The notes under the pieces are model-generated. The model ran no database searches and was not told where the DNA came from. It saw only the letters and a list, made by a program, of their open reading frames with translations. Positions 32,192 through 43,557 of a stretch of 64,000 nt of DNA are shown in pieces (the stretch's first letter is position 1; each line of letters begins with the position of its first letter). Origin of the DNA: Effrenium voratum (taxonomy: Eukaryota; Sar; Dinophyceae; Suessiales; Symbiodiniaceae); contig CAUJNA010003749.1 in assembly GCA_963377175.1 (NCBI GenBank), positions 1,197,383-1,261,382 on the forward strand, in the 5' to 3' direction. The translations under genes were made by a program, and so were the position numbers.

Positions 32192-32304
32192 CATAGGTGT
32201 CCTTTGTTGTTGTTTTGGTGGAAAGAATAGATGGCGCTGGCTTACCTGGTGGTTTAATCATCTACCAGGGAAACCCATCGATTTCCCCTAAAAGGGCACC
32301 TATG
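32192..32304. mobile_element. inverted-repeat element with 8-bp target duplication, family A, copy 1
   Basis: 113 bp from CATAGGTGTCC to GGGCACCTATG, with the inner pair ATAGATGGC / GATTTCCCC and a TTTACCTGGTGG-type centre, here CTTACCTGGTGG. The flanks GATACTAT (32184-32191) and GATACCAT (32305-32312) agree at 7 of 8 positions. Copy 2 at 51345-51452 has the same ends, interior and duplication length. An 8-bp duplication is typical of hAT-type DNA transposons. No protein is encoded, so it would be non-autonomous. Confidence 0.85.
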
Positions 32305-32430
32305 GATACCATACCACCGCCGCTGCCCCCGGGAGTTTCCAGCATCCTTCCGCGTGCTGGCGCCGTACTGAGGCCTCTCCATGCGGCACTGGTGGACCAA
32401 GGACTTTGAGTCGACCAAGTAAAACAAAAA

Positions 32431-32720
32431 GCTGCGCGGGGGTCGCAAATCAGTGCAGTTGGGGTAAAAGTACATGGCACACGCACAGATACTCACATGA
32501 CGCAAGTTCCCTTTTTATGAAGGAGCTGGTTTTGTTGATGGCACCATTCCGTCAACGTTGGCAAATAAGAAGGTTTGGGCCAAACCAACATGGAATTGTG
32601 CCATGACTTTTTCACCCTGAACGCACACGCAGACACTCACATTTGCATCCTGGAACCTGTGTGCAGTTGACACAAGTCCCATTTTTGGATGAAGGAGCTG
32701 GTATTGTTATGCCTGAGGCG
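32431..32720 (+). repeat. two diverged copies of a ~120-bp segment
   Basis: ACACGCACAGATACTCACAT..AAGTTCCCTTTTTATGAAGGAGCTGG at 32470-32530 is repeated as ACACGCAGACACTCACAT..AAGTCCCATTTTTGGATGAAGGAGCTGG at 32626-32702. No coding evidence. Confidence 0.6.
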
Positions 32721-32970
32721 GGCGTGCTTCATGGGCTTCACGATTTTTCACTTGCAGCGCTTTTGCCAGTCTGTTGGATGTGTATCATGTGCGGATATTG
32801 GGTATGTCTTTTTGTTGTGGGGCGGGGCAAAAGATGGTGGCTGTCCTTTTGGTTCCTCTTGGCACCTTGGGGTCAAACAGACTCTAGTTGTTTTAAGGTT
32901 CGCTTTTTTTGTCTGGGGGATTGCTTGGCCCCGTGTGGAACTCTTATGACTACACCCTGAAACAGCGCAG

Positions 32971-33099
32971 CGCGTATGTCCCGCAGCGGTTTGGGTTTCC
33001 GGCGGCATGCCTGCCATGCCGGACTTCGCCTCGAACCAATTCGTGTCGTGGGCGAACTTCCAAGCTGAGAACTTCCAACTCGGCACTGCCGCGGCCTGA
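32971..33099 (+). CDS. candidate terminal exon
   Basis: After CAGCGCAG the frame reads RVCPAAVWVSGGMPAMP then FASNQFVSWANFQAENF and ends LGTAAA with TGA at 33097. Natural, aromatic-rich composition and a GC-rich island. Other + frames are open, but their peptides are Arg/Ser-biased. Family unknown. Confidence 0.4.
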   Translation, partial: RVCPAAVWVSGGMPAMPDFASNQFVSWANFQAENFQLGTAAA

Positions 33100-33347
33100 G
33101 TCGCGAGTCACCGCGAGGGGAAATTGTGTTGCTCCCCAAACCCAACGTCCACCAAGTATCCCTGACACTTTTTGCGGCCCTCGCCACCATGTTTAACTGC
33201 TAAAATTTACATGGCTGTGGCTCAAAAAACCGGTACCAAAACGGAACCCTGACAGTTGGAAACATGGACCAAAACCTGCGAACCCCCCCCCTGTTTAATT
33301 TTGAGCCACGCCCAACTTGTTGCTCCCCTTCCGAGTCCAACGTCCAG

Positions 33348-33830
33348 TTTCGAGGCCAAAGAAGCCCAAGCAGAGGCCAAGGCCTATGAAGCCCCGGAGG
33401 CACGCCGGGCTCCGTTGCGCCAGCGCCAGCGACGGCCGAAGAATCAGTCAGCCCCCAAACCAACTCGAAGAACACGGGCCTTTTTTTTTTGTTGTTGTTT
33501 GCATTGGGCGTTTTTTTTTTTTTTGTGTGTGTGTGTGTGTTGTTGTTTGCATTGGTTTTCCCTATTCGAGTTGTTTCTGGCTTGGGGAAAAGGACCAGAT
33601 TGCTTTTCCCAAGCAAACCTCTGGAGGAAACCCAGACTCAACAGCTTAGCTCCGGACCCTGGGGAGGAAGAGCTCAAGGCTGAGTTTGTTCCTAGGTCTT
33701 CCCGAATTGGGGGGGGGAGTTTCCTAGATCGAGTTTTTCCGGATTGGGCTCGTGTTACGCGTTGTTTTGCGTTTCCGTTTGAGCTTCCGGATGTGTGGCC
33801 TCTGTGGGCGAGGGCAGCTTATGAAAAAAA
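33348..33830 (+). CDS. two candidate exons in one frame
   Basis: Exon 1 (33348-33478) follows CGTCCAG and reads FEAKEAQAEAKAYEAPEARR, then a basic RQRQRRPKNQS tail, as in a charged nuclear or coiled-coil protein. A T- and TG-rich stretch follows (33479-33560). Then the same frame resumes as coding-like sequence with DPGEEELKAEFVPRSS and ELPDVWPLWARAAYEKKG (33645-33830). The region between is probably an intron. Confidence 0.35.
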
Positions 33831-35361
33831 AGGTTCCTGGCTTTTCCAACGGACAACCATGTGTTCTAAGTACTGCATCCTGGAATCCAGTCGTTAGAAC
33901 CCACGGGTCACTCCAAAGAGAGCTGTTGCTATGGGCCCTTCCCCAGCTGTTTGGTTGGTTCAAAACGATTTGTGTTTTTTGGAGGAGGCCCTTTTTGGGG
34001 TTGCGTTAAAGGGGAGTCAAGAAAACAGCTATTTTGGGGGTCCCCTCTATTAACACAGGTTCAAGGTCAATCCTTATGCCAGATGCAAAAATAGGAAGTA
34101 CAGATGAGGATTTAGGGGCCCTTTATATGCCCCCACAGAATGAGTGACCTTCAGCTCTCCACAAACGTTGTTTAGCTAGAAAATTTGGGTCGGGTCTCAA
34201 GAGTACGCTGGGATCGTCACGTGCTTCCAGCATCTGTTTTTTCACCTTGCCATTGAGCCCTGTCATTTTGGATTTTGGGCCCGGGCCGTTTCTGTTAAAT
34301 GCCGGTTTTGCTGTGGACTGGGTTCGGTTGTTTTTTAGGCTCAAGGATTGAACTCCGTTGTCCTGGGTTCAGTCATTCTTCCACGTTCCACCATCATATT
34401 TTTCAATCCTGAGCACCAACATGTTGTAGACGCCCATGTAAAGGTGGCCCTTATTTTTGCGGGGACCGCAAAATGGTGTTTTGTTCCTTCAAAACCACCA
34501 AGCCACAGGTACCCTCAAAGAAGACACCCATTCTCTTGAGATTTTGAGTTCTCGAGATGCGCCTGCATCCCTGCAAACCCCCCTTTTGTTACCGGATTTT
34601 CGAGGCCGTTTCTGAGGCCGTTTTGTGGACAGTGTTGCCAAAGCGTGTTTGTTTAAATACAACGCGGCCGTTCCAAGATCAGCCCTGAAATTCACCGGTT
34701 GCTCAGTGGCAGAGTGGATTGCATCATCGTTTGCTCCCTGTTTGCTTGGCGGCTGGCCGCTTTTTGGCCAAAACATGAGCTGTAGATTAGTTTCTTCATG
34801 GGCAGGGCGTTGGGTACCTGCTGATTTGCGTGCGTTATTGTTTTGTGAGTTGGTGCCCTTTTGCGTTGCTTCGGGAAACGGGAGGGAAAGCGAGCCTGTG
34901 CACGTAGATGCTTCATGCCAGGAATTGGGGTGGACTCCTTTGAGTAATGTCATGTTCGGATGCTAGAGCGCAATCCGTAGAATAAATTCTATTAACTCCA
35001 TTGATGAAAGCCCCAGAATGAACTGATTCCCCACTAAAAGGGCGACTTTCCGTACAGTCTGCGTCAATCCTTTCTGGGGGTTGGAGTTTCAGTGATTGCC
35101 TTCACCCTGGTACGAAACCAGCCTTTTTGGGCTGCCTCGAAACACACTGGCTTCCGAAGTGGATATTTTTGAACACGCCAGGTCTGTCGATTGATTCCGC
35201 CTTCCGCCAAGGGAATCAGTTGGAGCACATTGAAACAAGATCTCAAACACAGGTCCTTGCCATTTGAGTTTTTGGGTTGCAGCACTGGGCCCCTGGGTAG
35301 TTTGAGGGTCCATGTTTGAGGGGTCAGGCGCCTTGGGCCGGGAAGTTCCAACCTGTTTCAG
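33831..35361. other. non-coding, no supported gene
   Basis: A 113-codon frame at 34625-34966 is open, but a 154-codon - strand frame covers the same DNA and neither has recognisable motifs. Confidence 0.35.
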
Positions 35362-35419
35362 GCCATCTTGCCAACCATTGACTGGAGCACTCGGCAGCTG
35401 GTGCCCTTTTTGAGGCAGG
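35362..35419 (+). CDS. candidate 58-bp internal exon
   Basis: CTGTTTCAG acceptor, frame AILPTIDWSTRQLVPFLRQ, then G/GTCGCT donor. Short but well bordered. Family unknown. Confidence 0.4.
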
Positions 35420-36138
35420 GTCGCTGCCGGCGTTTTGGGCGCGATTCAAGCCACTCTGCCAGGATGATGGGATTGGTTTGCCAGGCCTATTGGTTCCGGT
35501 GGCAATGTCGTCGGGTATTCGTCGGTGTTTCCTTTTTGGAGCCAGGGGCTCCAACTGTTGGGTGCGATTGATGTTTCTTCTCTTGTTGAAGCAATGTGAG
35601 ATGTCGGCCCCTCTCCAATGGTTGCTTCTTTTGTTTCCCTTTGGCCAGACATTCAAAAGGGATCTTTTTTCCATTTTAGCTCACTGCCTGATGAAGCCCC
35701 TGGTGAATCGATCATGGTTCCAAGGGTGCTCGCCTCATAAGTCCGCAGTGTTTCAAAGCCGACCTTTTAGCCTTTCGGTTCGTTTGTGTTTCCTTTCGCC
35801 AAGGTCTCCAAAAGCTTTTTTTTCCAGGTCCTTGGAGCAAGCGAGAAAGGGTTAGTGGCAGGTCCTCGTCAATTGGCATTGACTGGCTGGGGAGGGATAA
35901 CAGATGAGTTGGAAATGGCTTGCCCCTTACCAAAAGCCAAGGTAGCCCAACCGGGTGTGTCTCTTTGCAGGACTCGCCTGTTATATGGGCGGTCAGTCTT
36001 CGAGAAGCCCTTTCTGTTGTATGACAGATTCATGGATTCCATGTCAACCACAGCCAGCATTTCCAACCCACCCTCCACCCACCCCACCCCACCCCACCCC
36101 ACTCCACCGCACTACTGAGCTTTTGGCACGCAGCGCAG

Positions 36139-36212
36139 GACCTTCGTCCCGCTGCCCAGCGTCGATCACCCCGCCGCCCAGGCATGGCGCCAGGCGCGAA
36201 CGGGAGCGCAAG
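36139..36212 (+). CDS. candidate internal exon
   Basis: After CAGCGCAG a GC-rich frame reads TFVPLPSVDHPAAQAWRQAR, then TGAQ, ending before GGCC. All frames are open across this short island, so the choice rests on composition. Confidence 0.35.
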
Positions 36213-36219
36213 GGCCATT

Positions 36220-36700
36220 CTAGGAGTTGCACCCTTGAAATTTACCCCCCCAGGATGGGAGGGGTAGACCTTTCTTGGCAAACCCCGATTCATTTTTATA
36301 CTATTGAAATTGTGTTCCAACCCCACACCGTCAAGTTTAAGCAAAATCCATTTGCACCAAAGGAGTCGAAGAAGTCTCGCTTTGTGACTAACCTCGCTGC
36401 CACTGCAAGAAGAGTTTGCCATCATCGGCAGCGATTGTTGCCGCCTCACTCCCAAAGTTCCTGGACCATTCTAGCGGCAAGCGAAAAGTTTGGACTTGTT
36501 TTTGTTGGCCAGTCAACTCAAGAAGTGAGGTGTTGTAGCTGCAGTTGCTCTGGTTGCTGTTGTTGTCAGGGCTGGTGTTGGTGTTTGCTGGATGTGGTGT
36601 GTGGTGTGTGGGTGGCGGTTCTGGTGCGTGTTGTTCGGCTCTGCCTTGACTGATTGCAACACACGCGGCATTTCAAGGCAGGAAAATGTTTGCTTGTTTG
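36220..36700 (+). other. possible exon in otherwise non-coding DNA
   Basis: 36358-36486 gives a + frame APKESKKSRFVTNLAATARR followed by a basic stretch. A - strand frame is open over the same DNA. The last 200 bp are GTGTTG-rich. Confidence 0.25.
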
Positions 36701-36703
36701 AGG

Positions 36704-37200
36704 GGGTAGGGTGTTTTTAGCGCCTGTTTCGGTGTTTCTGTGGACAGGAGTGCTTTTCGGGATGGTTTGGGTGTTTTGGGGGTCTGGCGGGTGTTTTGGG
36801 TGAACACCAGGCGCCAAAAACACCCACACCGGTGCCCAAAAAGTCGGCAGCCACCAGGCGCCAAAAACCCCAAAACAGGCGCTAGAAACCCGCAGCCCCT
36901 CTTTTTTAGGTCTAGTGAAAGCGTGATACCAAAGGAACCCCCTTTAAAGTGATAAAGATTCATGGCCCAGGTGAGCCACAATCAAAACCCCAGATGAAGG
37001 TTACCAGGGGTAGGGTGTTTTTAGCGCCTGTTTCGGTGTTTCTGTGGACAGGAGTGCTTTTCGGGATGGTTTGGGTGTTTTGGGGGTCTGGCGGGTGTTT
37101 TGGGTGTCTGTTTTTATCTTCTCGGTGTTTTTGGTGTCTGGTCGGTGTTTTGGGCGCCTGGTTGGCGGGTGTTTTGGGCGCCGAGTGGACGGTGTTTTCA
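36704..37200. repeat. GGTGTTTT / CAGGCGCC repeat block
   Basis: A 98-bp block (36704-36801) recurs without visible change at 37010-37107. The first copy then turns directly into AACACCAGGCGCCAAAAACA.. in the opposite sense, making a large imperfect hairpin. The second continues as GTGTTTTGGGCGCC tandem units to about 37200. Confidence 0.85.
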
Positions 37201-37439
37201 GTGCTTGGTGGCTCTGAACGCATGAGCCTCTGTGGTTCGATTCCTGCCGTGACCGCGGGGATCTTGTCCCAAAATTTATGCGCAAAGAACTGCGTGCGCG
37301 TTAGCTGCTTTCGGCTGACGCTGGTGCCTTAGCTTGGCCGCGTCGTGCTGGATGTGAGTACTCACAGCGGGAGGCGTTTTTCAAGTCATTTGTCTTGAGG
37401 CCGCACGTCCCCGGCCCCGGCCGCCTCCCGGACACGTGT

Positions 37440-40400
37440 GTAGCAAAGCGGCTTTCCCCCCTTGGCAATAGCGGGCGGGATGCAAGGGCAGCTTAAAAAT
37501 AGCGGGCGCGTTGGGGGGGCGGCAGCCCCCTCATGCTAGCAGCCGCACTAGCGCGCGTTCCTTGGCAGCCCGCGGTCCTCAGCAGACGCAGCCGCGACAC
37601 GCAAGCCGCGACGCGCAAGCAGCGCAACAGAGGGGCTAAAGGCGCAAGCTGGGAACTTTGAGGGCAAGGGGTTGGGGCTATATGAGGCAGCTGGAGGCAG
37701 CTGTAGTCCAAGGGGATTGGGGCAGTCTATAGGGCCACGTACCTCTGAGGGCAAGGGGCTGGGGCTGGGTGAACTGAGGGCTTGCTTTGAGGCAGTTGAG
37801 GCAGCTGTCGTCCCGAGAGCTGAAGCCTGGGTGAAGTGCAGCGATTCTCGCCGTGCCACACGTGTGTAGCAAGGCAGCTTTGGCCTTTTGGAAATACGGG
37901 CGGGGTACAGGGGCAGCCTAAAAATAGCGGGGGGGGTTGGGGGGGCGGCAGCGCCCCCATGCTAACACAACAACGACGTGCCCGCAGCCACGTAACAAAT
38001 CCTAGCGCGTGTTCCTTGGCAGCCCACAGACCTCAGCAGAGACGAAACGCACGCAGCGCGCAACAGGTGCTACAAACGCAAGCTGCTCCATTGAAGACAG
38101 GGTGGGTGAAGGGCAAGGGTTTTGGACAAGCGATTGAGGTGGTTCGAAGGCTGAGGCTGGCGCCCGGACACATAATGAGGCCGTGTGTAGCAAAGCAGCT
38201 TTCCCCCCTTGACAATAGCGAGCGGGATGCAGGGCAGCCTAAAAATAGCGGGGGCGTTGGGGGGCGGCGGTCGCGACACAAGCAGCGCGCAACAGAGGGG
38301 CTAAAGGCGCAAGCTGGGAACTTTGAGGGCAAGGGGTTGGGGCTATATGAGGCAGCTGGAGGCAGCTGTAGGGGCCTATTCGGAATAGGGCCACGCAGCT
38401 TTGGCCAGCGGGCGGGGTACAGGGGCAGCCTAAAAATAGCGGGGGGGTTGGGTGGGCGGCAGCCCCCCCATGCTAACACAACAACGACGTGCCCGAAGCC
38501 ACGTAACAAATCCTAGCGCGTGTTCCTTGGCAGCCCACAGACCGCAGCAGAGACGAAACGCACGCAGCGCGCAACAGGGGCTACAAACGCAAGCTGCTCC
38601 ATTGAAGACAAGCGTGATGAGTTACGTACCTCCGAGGGCAAGGGGCTGGGGCTAGGTGAAGCCAAGAACTGAGGGCTCGCTTCGAGGCAGTTGAGGCAGC
38701 TGTAGTCCCGAGAGCTGAGGGCTGGGTGAAGGGCAAGGGCTTGGGAGCAGCAATTCTTGCTGTGCCACACGCGCGCCGTGTGTAGCAAGGCAGCTTTGGC
38801 CCCTCGGAAATAGCCGGGCGGGGTACAGGGGCAGCCTAAAAATAGCGGGGGGCGGCATCCCCCACGCTAACACAACAACGACGTGCCCGGAGCCACGTAA
38901 CAAATCCTAGCGCGTGTTCCTTGGCAGCCCACAGACCTCAGCAGAGACGAAACGCACGCAGCGCGCAAAAGCTACAAACGCAAGCTGCTCCATTGAAGAC
39001 AAGTGTGATGAGTTACGTACCTCCGAGGGCAAGGGGCTGGGGCTAGGTGAAGCCAAGAACTGAGGGCTCGCTTTGAGGCAGTTGAGGCAGCTGTAGTCCC
39101 GAGAGCTGAGGGCTGGGTGAAGGGCAAGCGTTTGGGAGCAGCAATTTTTGCTGTGCCACACGCGCGCCGTGTGTAGCAAGGCAGCTTTGGCCCCTCGGAA
39201 AGCGGGTGGGGTTCAGGGGCAGCCTGAAAATAGCGGGGGGGTTGGGGGGGGCGGCAGCCCCCCCCATGCTAACACAACAACGACCCCGAAGCCACGTAAC
39301 AAATCCTAGCGCATGTTCCTTGGCAGCCCACAGACCTCAACAGAGACGAAACGCACGCAGCGCGCAACAGGGGCTACAAACTTAAGCTGCTCCATTGCAG
39401 ACAAGCGTGAGGAGCCATGTACCTCCGAGGGCAAGGGGCTGGGGCTAGGTGAAGCCAAGAATTGAGGGGCTCGCTTGGAGGCAGCTGTAGTCCAAGGGCG
39501 GGCAGGTCAAGTGCCGAGAACTGGCAGCAATTCTTGCTGTGCCACACGCGCACCGTGTGTTGCAAGGCAGCTTTGGCCCCTCGGAAATAACGGGTGGGGT
39601 TCAGGGGCAGCCTAAAAATAGCGGGGGGGTTGGGGGGCGGCAGCCCCCCCCACGCTAACACAACAACGACGTGCCCGAAGCCACGCAACAAATCCTAGCA
39701 CGTGTTCCTTGGCAGCCCACAGACCTCAGCTGAGACGAAACGCACGCAGCGCGCAAAAGCTACAAACGCAAGCTGCTCCATTGAAGACAAACGTGATGAG
39801 TTACGTACCTCCGAGGGCACGGGGCTGGGGCTAGGTGAAGCCAAGAACTGAGGGCTCGCTTCGAGGCAGTTGAGGCAGCTGTAGTCCCGAGAGCTGAGGG
39901 CTGGGTGAAGGGCAAGGGCTTGGGAGCAGCAATTCTCGCCGTGCCACACACGCGCCGTGTGTAGCAAAGCAGCTTTGGCCAGCGGGCGGGGTACAGGGGC
40001 AGCCTAAAAATAGCGGGGGGGTTGGGTGGGCGGCAGCCCCCCCCATGCTAACACAACAACGACCCCGAAGCCACGTAACAAATCCTAGCGCATGTTCCTT
40101 GGCAGCCCACAGACCTCAGCAGAGACGAAACGCACGCAGCGCGCAACAGGGGCTACAAACGCAAGCTGCTCCATTGAAGACAAGCGTGATGAGTTACGTA
40201 CCTCCGAGGGCAAGGGGCTGGGGCTAGGTGAAGCCAAGAACTGAGGGCTCGCTTCGAGGCAGTTGAGGCAGCTGTAGTCCCGAGAGCTGAGGGCTGGGTG
40301 AAGGGCAAGGGCTTGGGAGCAGCAATTCTTGCTGTGCCACACGCGCGCCGCGTGTAGCAAGGCAGCTTTGGCCCCTCGGAAATAGCCGGGCGGGGTACAG

Positions 40401-41320
40401 GGGCAGCCTAAAAATAGCGGGGGGACGCTAACACAACAACGACGTGCCCGAAGCCACGTAACAAATCCTAGCACGTGTTACTTGGCAGCCCACAGACCTC
40501 AGCAGAGACGAAACGCACGCAGCGCGCAAAAGCTACAAACGCAAGCTGCTCCATTGAAGACAAGTGTGATGAGTTACGTACCTCCGAGGGCAAGGGGCTG
40601 GGGCTAGGTGAAGCCAAGAACTGAGGGCTCGCTTCGAGGCAGTTGAGGCAGCTGTAGTCCCGAGAGCTGAGGGCTGGGTGAAGGGCAAGCGTTTGGGAGC
40701 AGCAATTCTTGCTGTGCCACACGCGCACCATGTGTAGCAAGGCAGCTTTGGCCCCTCGGAAATAGCGGGCGGGGTACAGGCAGCCTAAAAATAGCGGGGG
40801 GGTTGGGGGGCGGCAGCCCCCCCCATGCTAACACAACAACGACGTGCCCGAAGCCACGCAACAAATCCCAGCACGTGTTCCTTGGCAGCCCACAGACCTC
40901 AGCAGAGACGAAACGCACGCAGCGCGCAAAAGCTACAAACGCAAGCTGCTCCATTGAAGACAAGCGTGATGAGTTACGTACCTCCGAGGGCAAGGGCTGG
41001 GGCTAGGTGAAGCCAAGAACTGAGGGCTCGCTTCGAGGCAGTTGAGGCAGCTGTAGTCCCGAGAGCTGAGGGCTGGGTGAAGGGCAAGGGCTTGGGAGCA
41101 GCAATTGCGCCGTGTGTAGCAAGGCAGCTTTGGCCCCTCGGAAATAGCCGGGCGGGGTACAGGGGCAGCCTAAAAATAGCGGGGGGCGGCATCCCCCACG
41201 CTAACACAACAACGGCGTGCCCGAAGCCACGTAACAAATCCTAGCGCGTGTTCCTTGGCAGCCCACAGACCTCAGCAGAGACGAATCGCACGCAGCGCGC
41301 AACACAGCCAACAAACGCAA
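37440..41320 (+). repeat. ~390-bp satellite array
   Basis: About ten units. The marker CCTAGCGCGTGTTCCTTGGC lies near 37996, 38508, 38898, 39299, 39688, 40078, 40462, 40860 and 41235, with a diverged first copy near 37549. Spacing is 375-401 bp except for one 512-bp unit. Each unit has GAAACGCACGCAGCGCGCAA, GGCTGGGGCTAGGTGAAGCC, AGCAAGGCAGCTTTGGCCCC and AAAAATAGCGGGGGGGTTGG followed by a G/C hairpin. The repeated - strand frames are not genes. Confidence 0.95.
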
Positions 41321-41415
41321 AGTGTTGCTTTTCGTTTTAGGCTTTTGCCAAGCACGTCTTCTAGCAAGCCGTGCGCACAAGTTTCCTCGCGGAAGCTACC
41401 CTCCTCCATTTTCAG

Positions 41416-41530
41416 AAGCAGCTTGCCCGCGGAAAGCCCGTGGAAGCACTTACATAGAAACATGCTTGCGGAAGGTGCCCTTCACACCGCGGAAGCTTTG
41501 CGGAAGGTTTGGCGGAAGGGCTTGGTGCGT
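41416..41530 (+). CDS. candidate exon next to the satellite array
   Basis: TTTTCAG acceptor, frame SSLPAESPWKHLHRNMLAEG then ALHTAEALRKVWRKGLVRQ, with mixed charged and aromatic residues. GCGGAAG recurs four to five times within 120 bp, so a short repeat could also explain the open frame. Confidence 0.3.
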
Positions 41531-41619
41531 CAATGCAATTTTAAAAGGAATTGAAGCCACCACTCACATGACACGGTAGACATGGATGGCATTAAATGAA
41601 GCTTCCTTCCCTCACTCCT

Positions 41620-42235
41620 TTCCTCCCTCGCTCGTTCCCTCCCTTCCGGATCCTTTCCTTTCCTTTTGTTTCCTTTCGTTTCCTTTCCTTTCCTTCCCTA
41701 TCCTACCCTTCCCTTTCCTTCCCACTTCCCTTCCTTTCCTTCTGTCCTCCCTCGTTCTCTTCTTTCTTCCTTCATTCCTCCACGCCTTCCTTCTTCTGAC
41801 TTCAGCTTGCTCTCCTTCTTCTTTTTCTTTCTCGCTTCTCTTCCTCTTTCCTTTTCCTTCCTTCGTTCTTTCTTCTTTCTTTCTTTCTTTCTTTCTTTCC
41901 TTCCTTCCGTCCTTCCTCTTTCTTTCTTTCTTTCTTTCTTCCTTCCTTCCTTTCTTTCTTTCTTTCTTTCTATCTTTTCTGTCCTATTCTGTTCTTTTCT
42001 TTCTTTTCCTTCCTTCCTTCCTTCCTTCCTTCCTTCCTTCCTTCCTTCCTTCCTTCCTTCCTTCCTTCCTTCCTTCCTTCCTTCCTTCCTTCCTTCCTTC
42101 CTTCCTTCCTTCCTTCCTTCCTTCCTTCCTTCCTTCCTTCCTTCCTTCCTTCCTTCCTTCCTTCCTTCCTTCCTTCCTTCCTTCCTTCCTTCCTTCCTTC
42201 CTTCTTTTTTTCCTTCCTTCCTTCCTTTTGTCCTT
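41620..42235 (+). repeat. (CCTT)n pyrimidine tract
   Basis: A pyrimidine-only strand over ~600 bp, with a pure (CCTT)n core at 42007-42203 and CTTT-rich flanks. Pro/Ser/Phe-rich (+) and Glu/Gly/Arg/Lys-rich (-) frames here are artefacts. It can form triplex DNA. Confidence 0.95.
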
Positions 42236-42239
42236 CCCC

Positions 42240-42930
42240 CTTTTCTTCCTACGTTCATGTCTTCTTTTGTCCACCCTTGGCCTTTTGTATTCGCGCAACA
42301 CTTTTGCACTCAACATGTTAACAAGAACACGAAACATTGGAAACGATTGGGAACCCCACGGCGCGGCGTGTGGATGATTTGCAGCTAGAGTGAGCAGAGA
42401 CCCGTGGGGCTGATAGCATGGAGATGGCTGCAAGGACACGCGCGCGTACGAATCCCCACGCGTGCTCAAACAAGCTAATATTGTAACTGACAACGAGGCC
42501 GAAACCGAAAACATATTCTGCTGAAAACACAAAAGCTGCTAGGATCCGAGCACCCGAATCGCAAACAAACCCGAAGCAGCCTTCCCACGTGACCAAGTAG
42601 CGCACTTACAAAATGCTACAACACCAGCGCAGCAGCGGCGCCAAAACTCATTCTGGGCAAAGCATTCGAACAGCCAGCTTCCAAAGCTCATAATGCTCTT
42701 TGCTCTTAATCCTTCCCCCCCTTCGCTCCACCAAATTTGGGGGTCGACTAAGCGCCAACCCCAAATAGACCGCGGCTGCCCAGCACCACGTCGGCGACGC
42801 CGGTAGCGTCACACCAAGCGCTGAACGCACCCCGGCCAGCAACGTGCTAGCAGCACTGCTTTCAGCCCGTGCACAAATCCGCCGCCAAGCGCGGCCAGGG
42901 AAAGAGAGGACCAGGTGCCGGAAGCACCCG
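42240..42930. other. non-coding, no supported gene
   Basis: Mixed sequence between the pyrimidine tract and the AAAACACC repeats. I see no exon with borders. Confidence 0.4.
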
Positions 42931-43278
42931 GATGGCTACGCGCCGAAAACACCCGAAGGGTACCAGGCGCCGAAAACACCCGAACAGTTACCTGGCGCCG
43001 AAAACACCCGGAGGATAGCAGGCGCCGGAAACACCGAAGCGGCCCTCCCCCGGGAGCAGGCGCCAAAAACACCAGACCAGGCGCCAAAAACTCCCAGACC
43101 CCGAAAACACCTTTACAACGTGCCGAAAACACCGTCCCCGGCACTGAAAACACCGGCCACCAGGTGCCAAAAACACCCGGAGAACACCAGGCGCCAAAAA
43201 CACCCACACCGGTGCCCAAAAAGTCGGCAGCCACCAGGCGCCAAAAACCCCAAAACAGGCGCTAGAAACCCGCAGCCC
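42931..43278 (+). repeat. CAGGCGCCGAAAACACCCG tandem repeat
   Basis: About 10-12 degenerate units of ~25-30 bp. The last ~97 bp (43182-43278) match 36797-36898 nearly base for base, ending CAGGCGCTAGAAACCCGCAG. Confidence 0.9.
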
Positions 43279-43394
43279 TGTTTGAGGGGTATCTGTTTTG
43301 GGGTTGCTTCAAAGGGAGACCGAAAGAAAGCCACCCATGTTCTGTGTCCCGTTATATTTTCTTTCTGGCTCTGTCGGGAATTCACTCCAGTATT

Positions 43395-43469
43395 GGGAAT
43401 GAACCGTTTGGGGATCCCTTAAAGGACCACCAAAAAGGATGGTTCGTAGGGGTCATTCCCTCATTCCCT
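43395..43469 (+). repeat. inverted-repeat element, family D
   Basis: GGGAATGAACCGTTTGGGGA, TCCCTTAAAGGACCACC and TCATTCCCTCATTCCC. The ends are inverted repeats (GGGAATGA / TCATTCCC). It ends 19 bp before a candidate exon, near an intron 3' end. Confidence 0.65.
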
Positions 43470-43488
43470 ATCAAAGCAGCAATGCCAG

Positions 43489-43557
43489 GAGCGTGGGATT
43501 CAGATCGAAGACAAGGGCCAGCTATACATCATGCGCCTTGGCATCCGGACGCCTTGA
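43489..43557 (+). CDS. candidate terminal exon
   Basis: After AATGCCAG the frame reads ERGIQIEDKGQLYIMRLGIR, then TP and TGA at 43555. Amphipathic and natural in composition. The family D element sits immediately upstream in the presumed intron. Confidence 0.45.
   Translation, partial: ERGIQIEDKGQLYIMRLGIRTP

Noticed and set aside
34330..34350. A relic spliced-leader sequence (TTTTTAGGCTCAAGG)
   Set aside because: Only the last few bases resemble the dinoflagellate leader; the CCGTAGCCATTTTGG part is absent.
34700..34730. A tRNA-like A box (TGGCAGAGTGG)
   Set aside because: No B box or acceptor pairing follows.
37493..41237. Recurrent ~90-codon - strand frames starting MLHTARVWHSKN
   Set aside because: They recur because the satellite recurs; units with frame-breaking changes are equally common.
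37440..41320. CRISPR array
   Set aside because: Units of ~390 bp with conserved content throughout, no short repeats with unique spacers, and a eukaryotic context.
41586..42532. 240-263 codon frames with Pro/Ser/Phe and Glu/Gly/Arg/Lys repeats
   Set aside because: Produced by the (CCTT)n tract on both strands at once.
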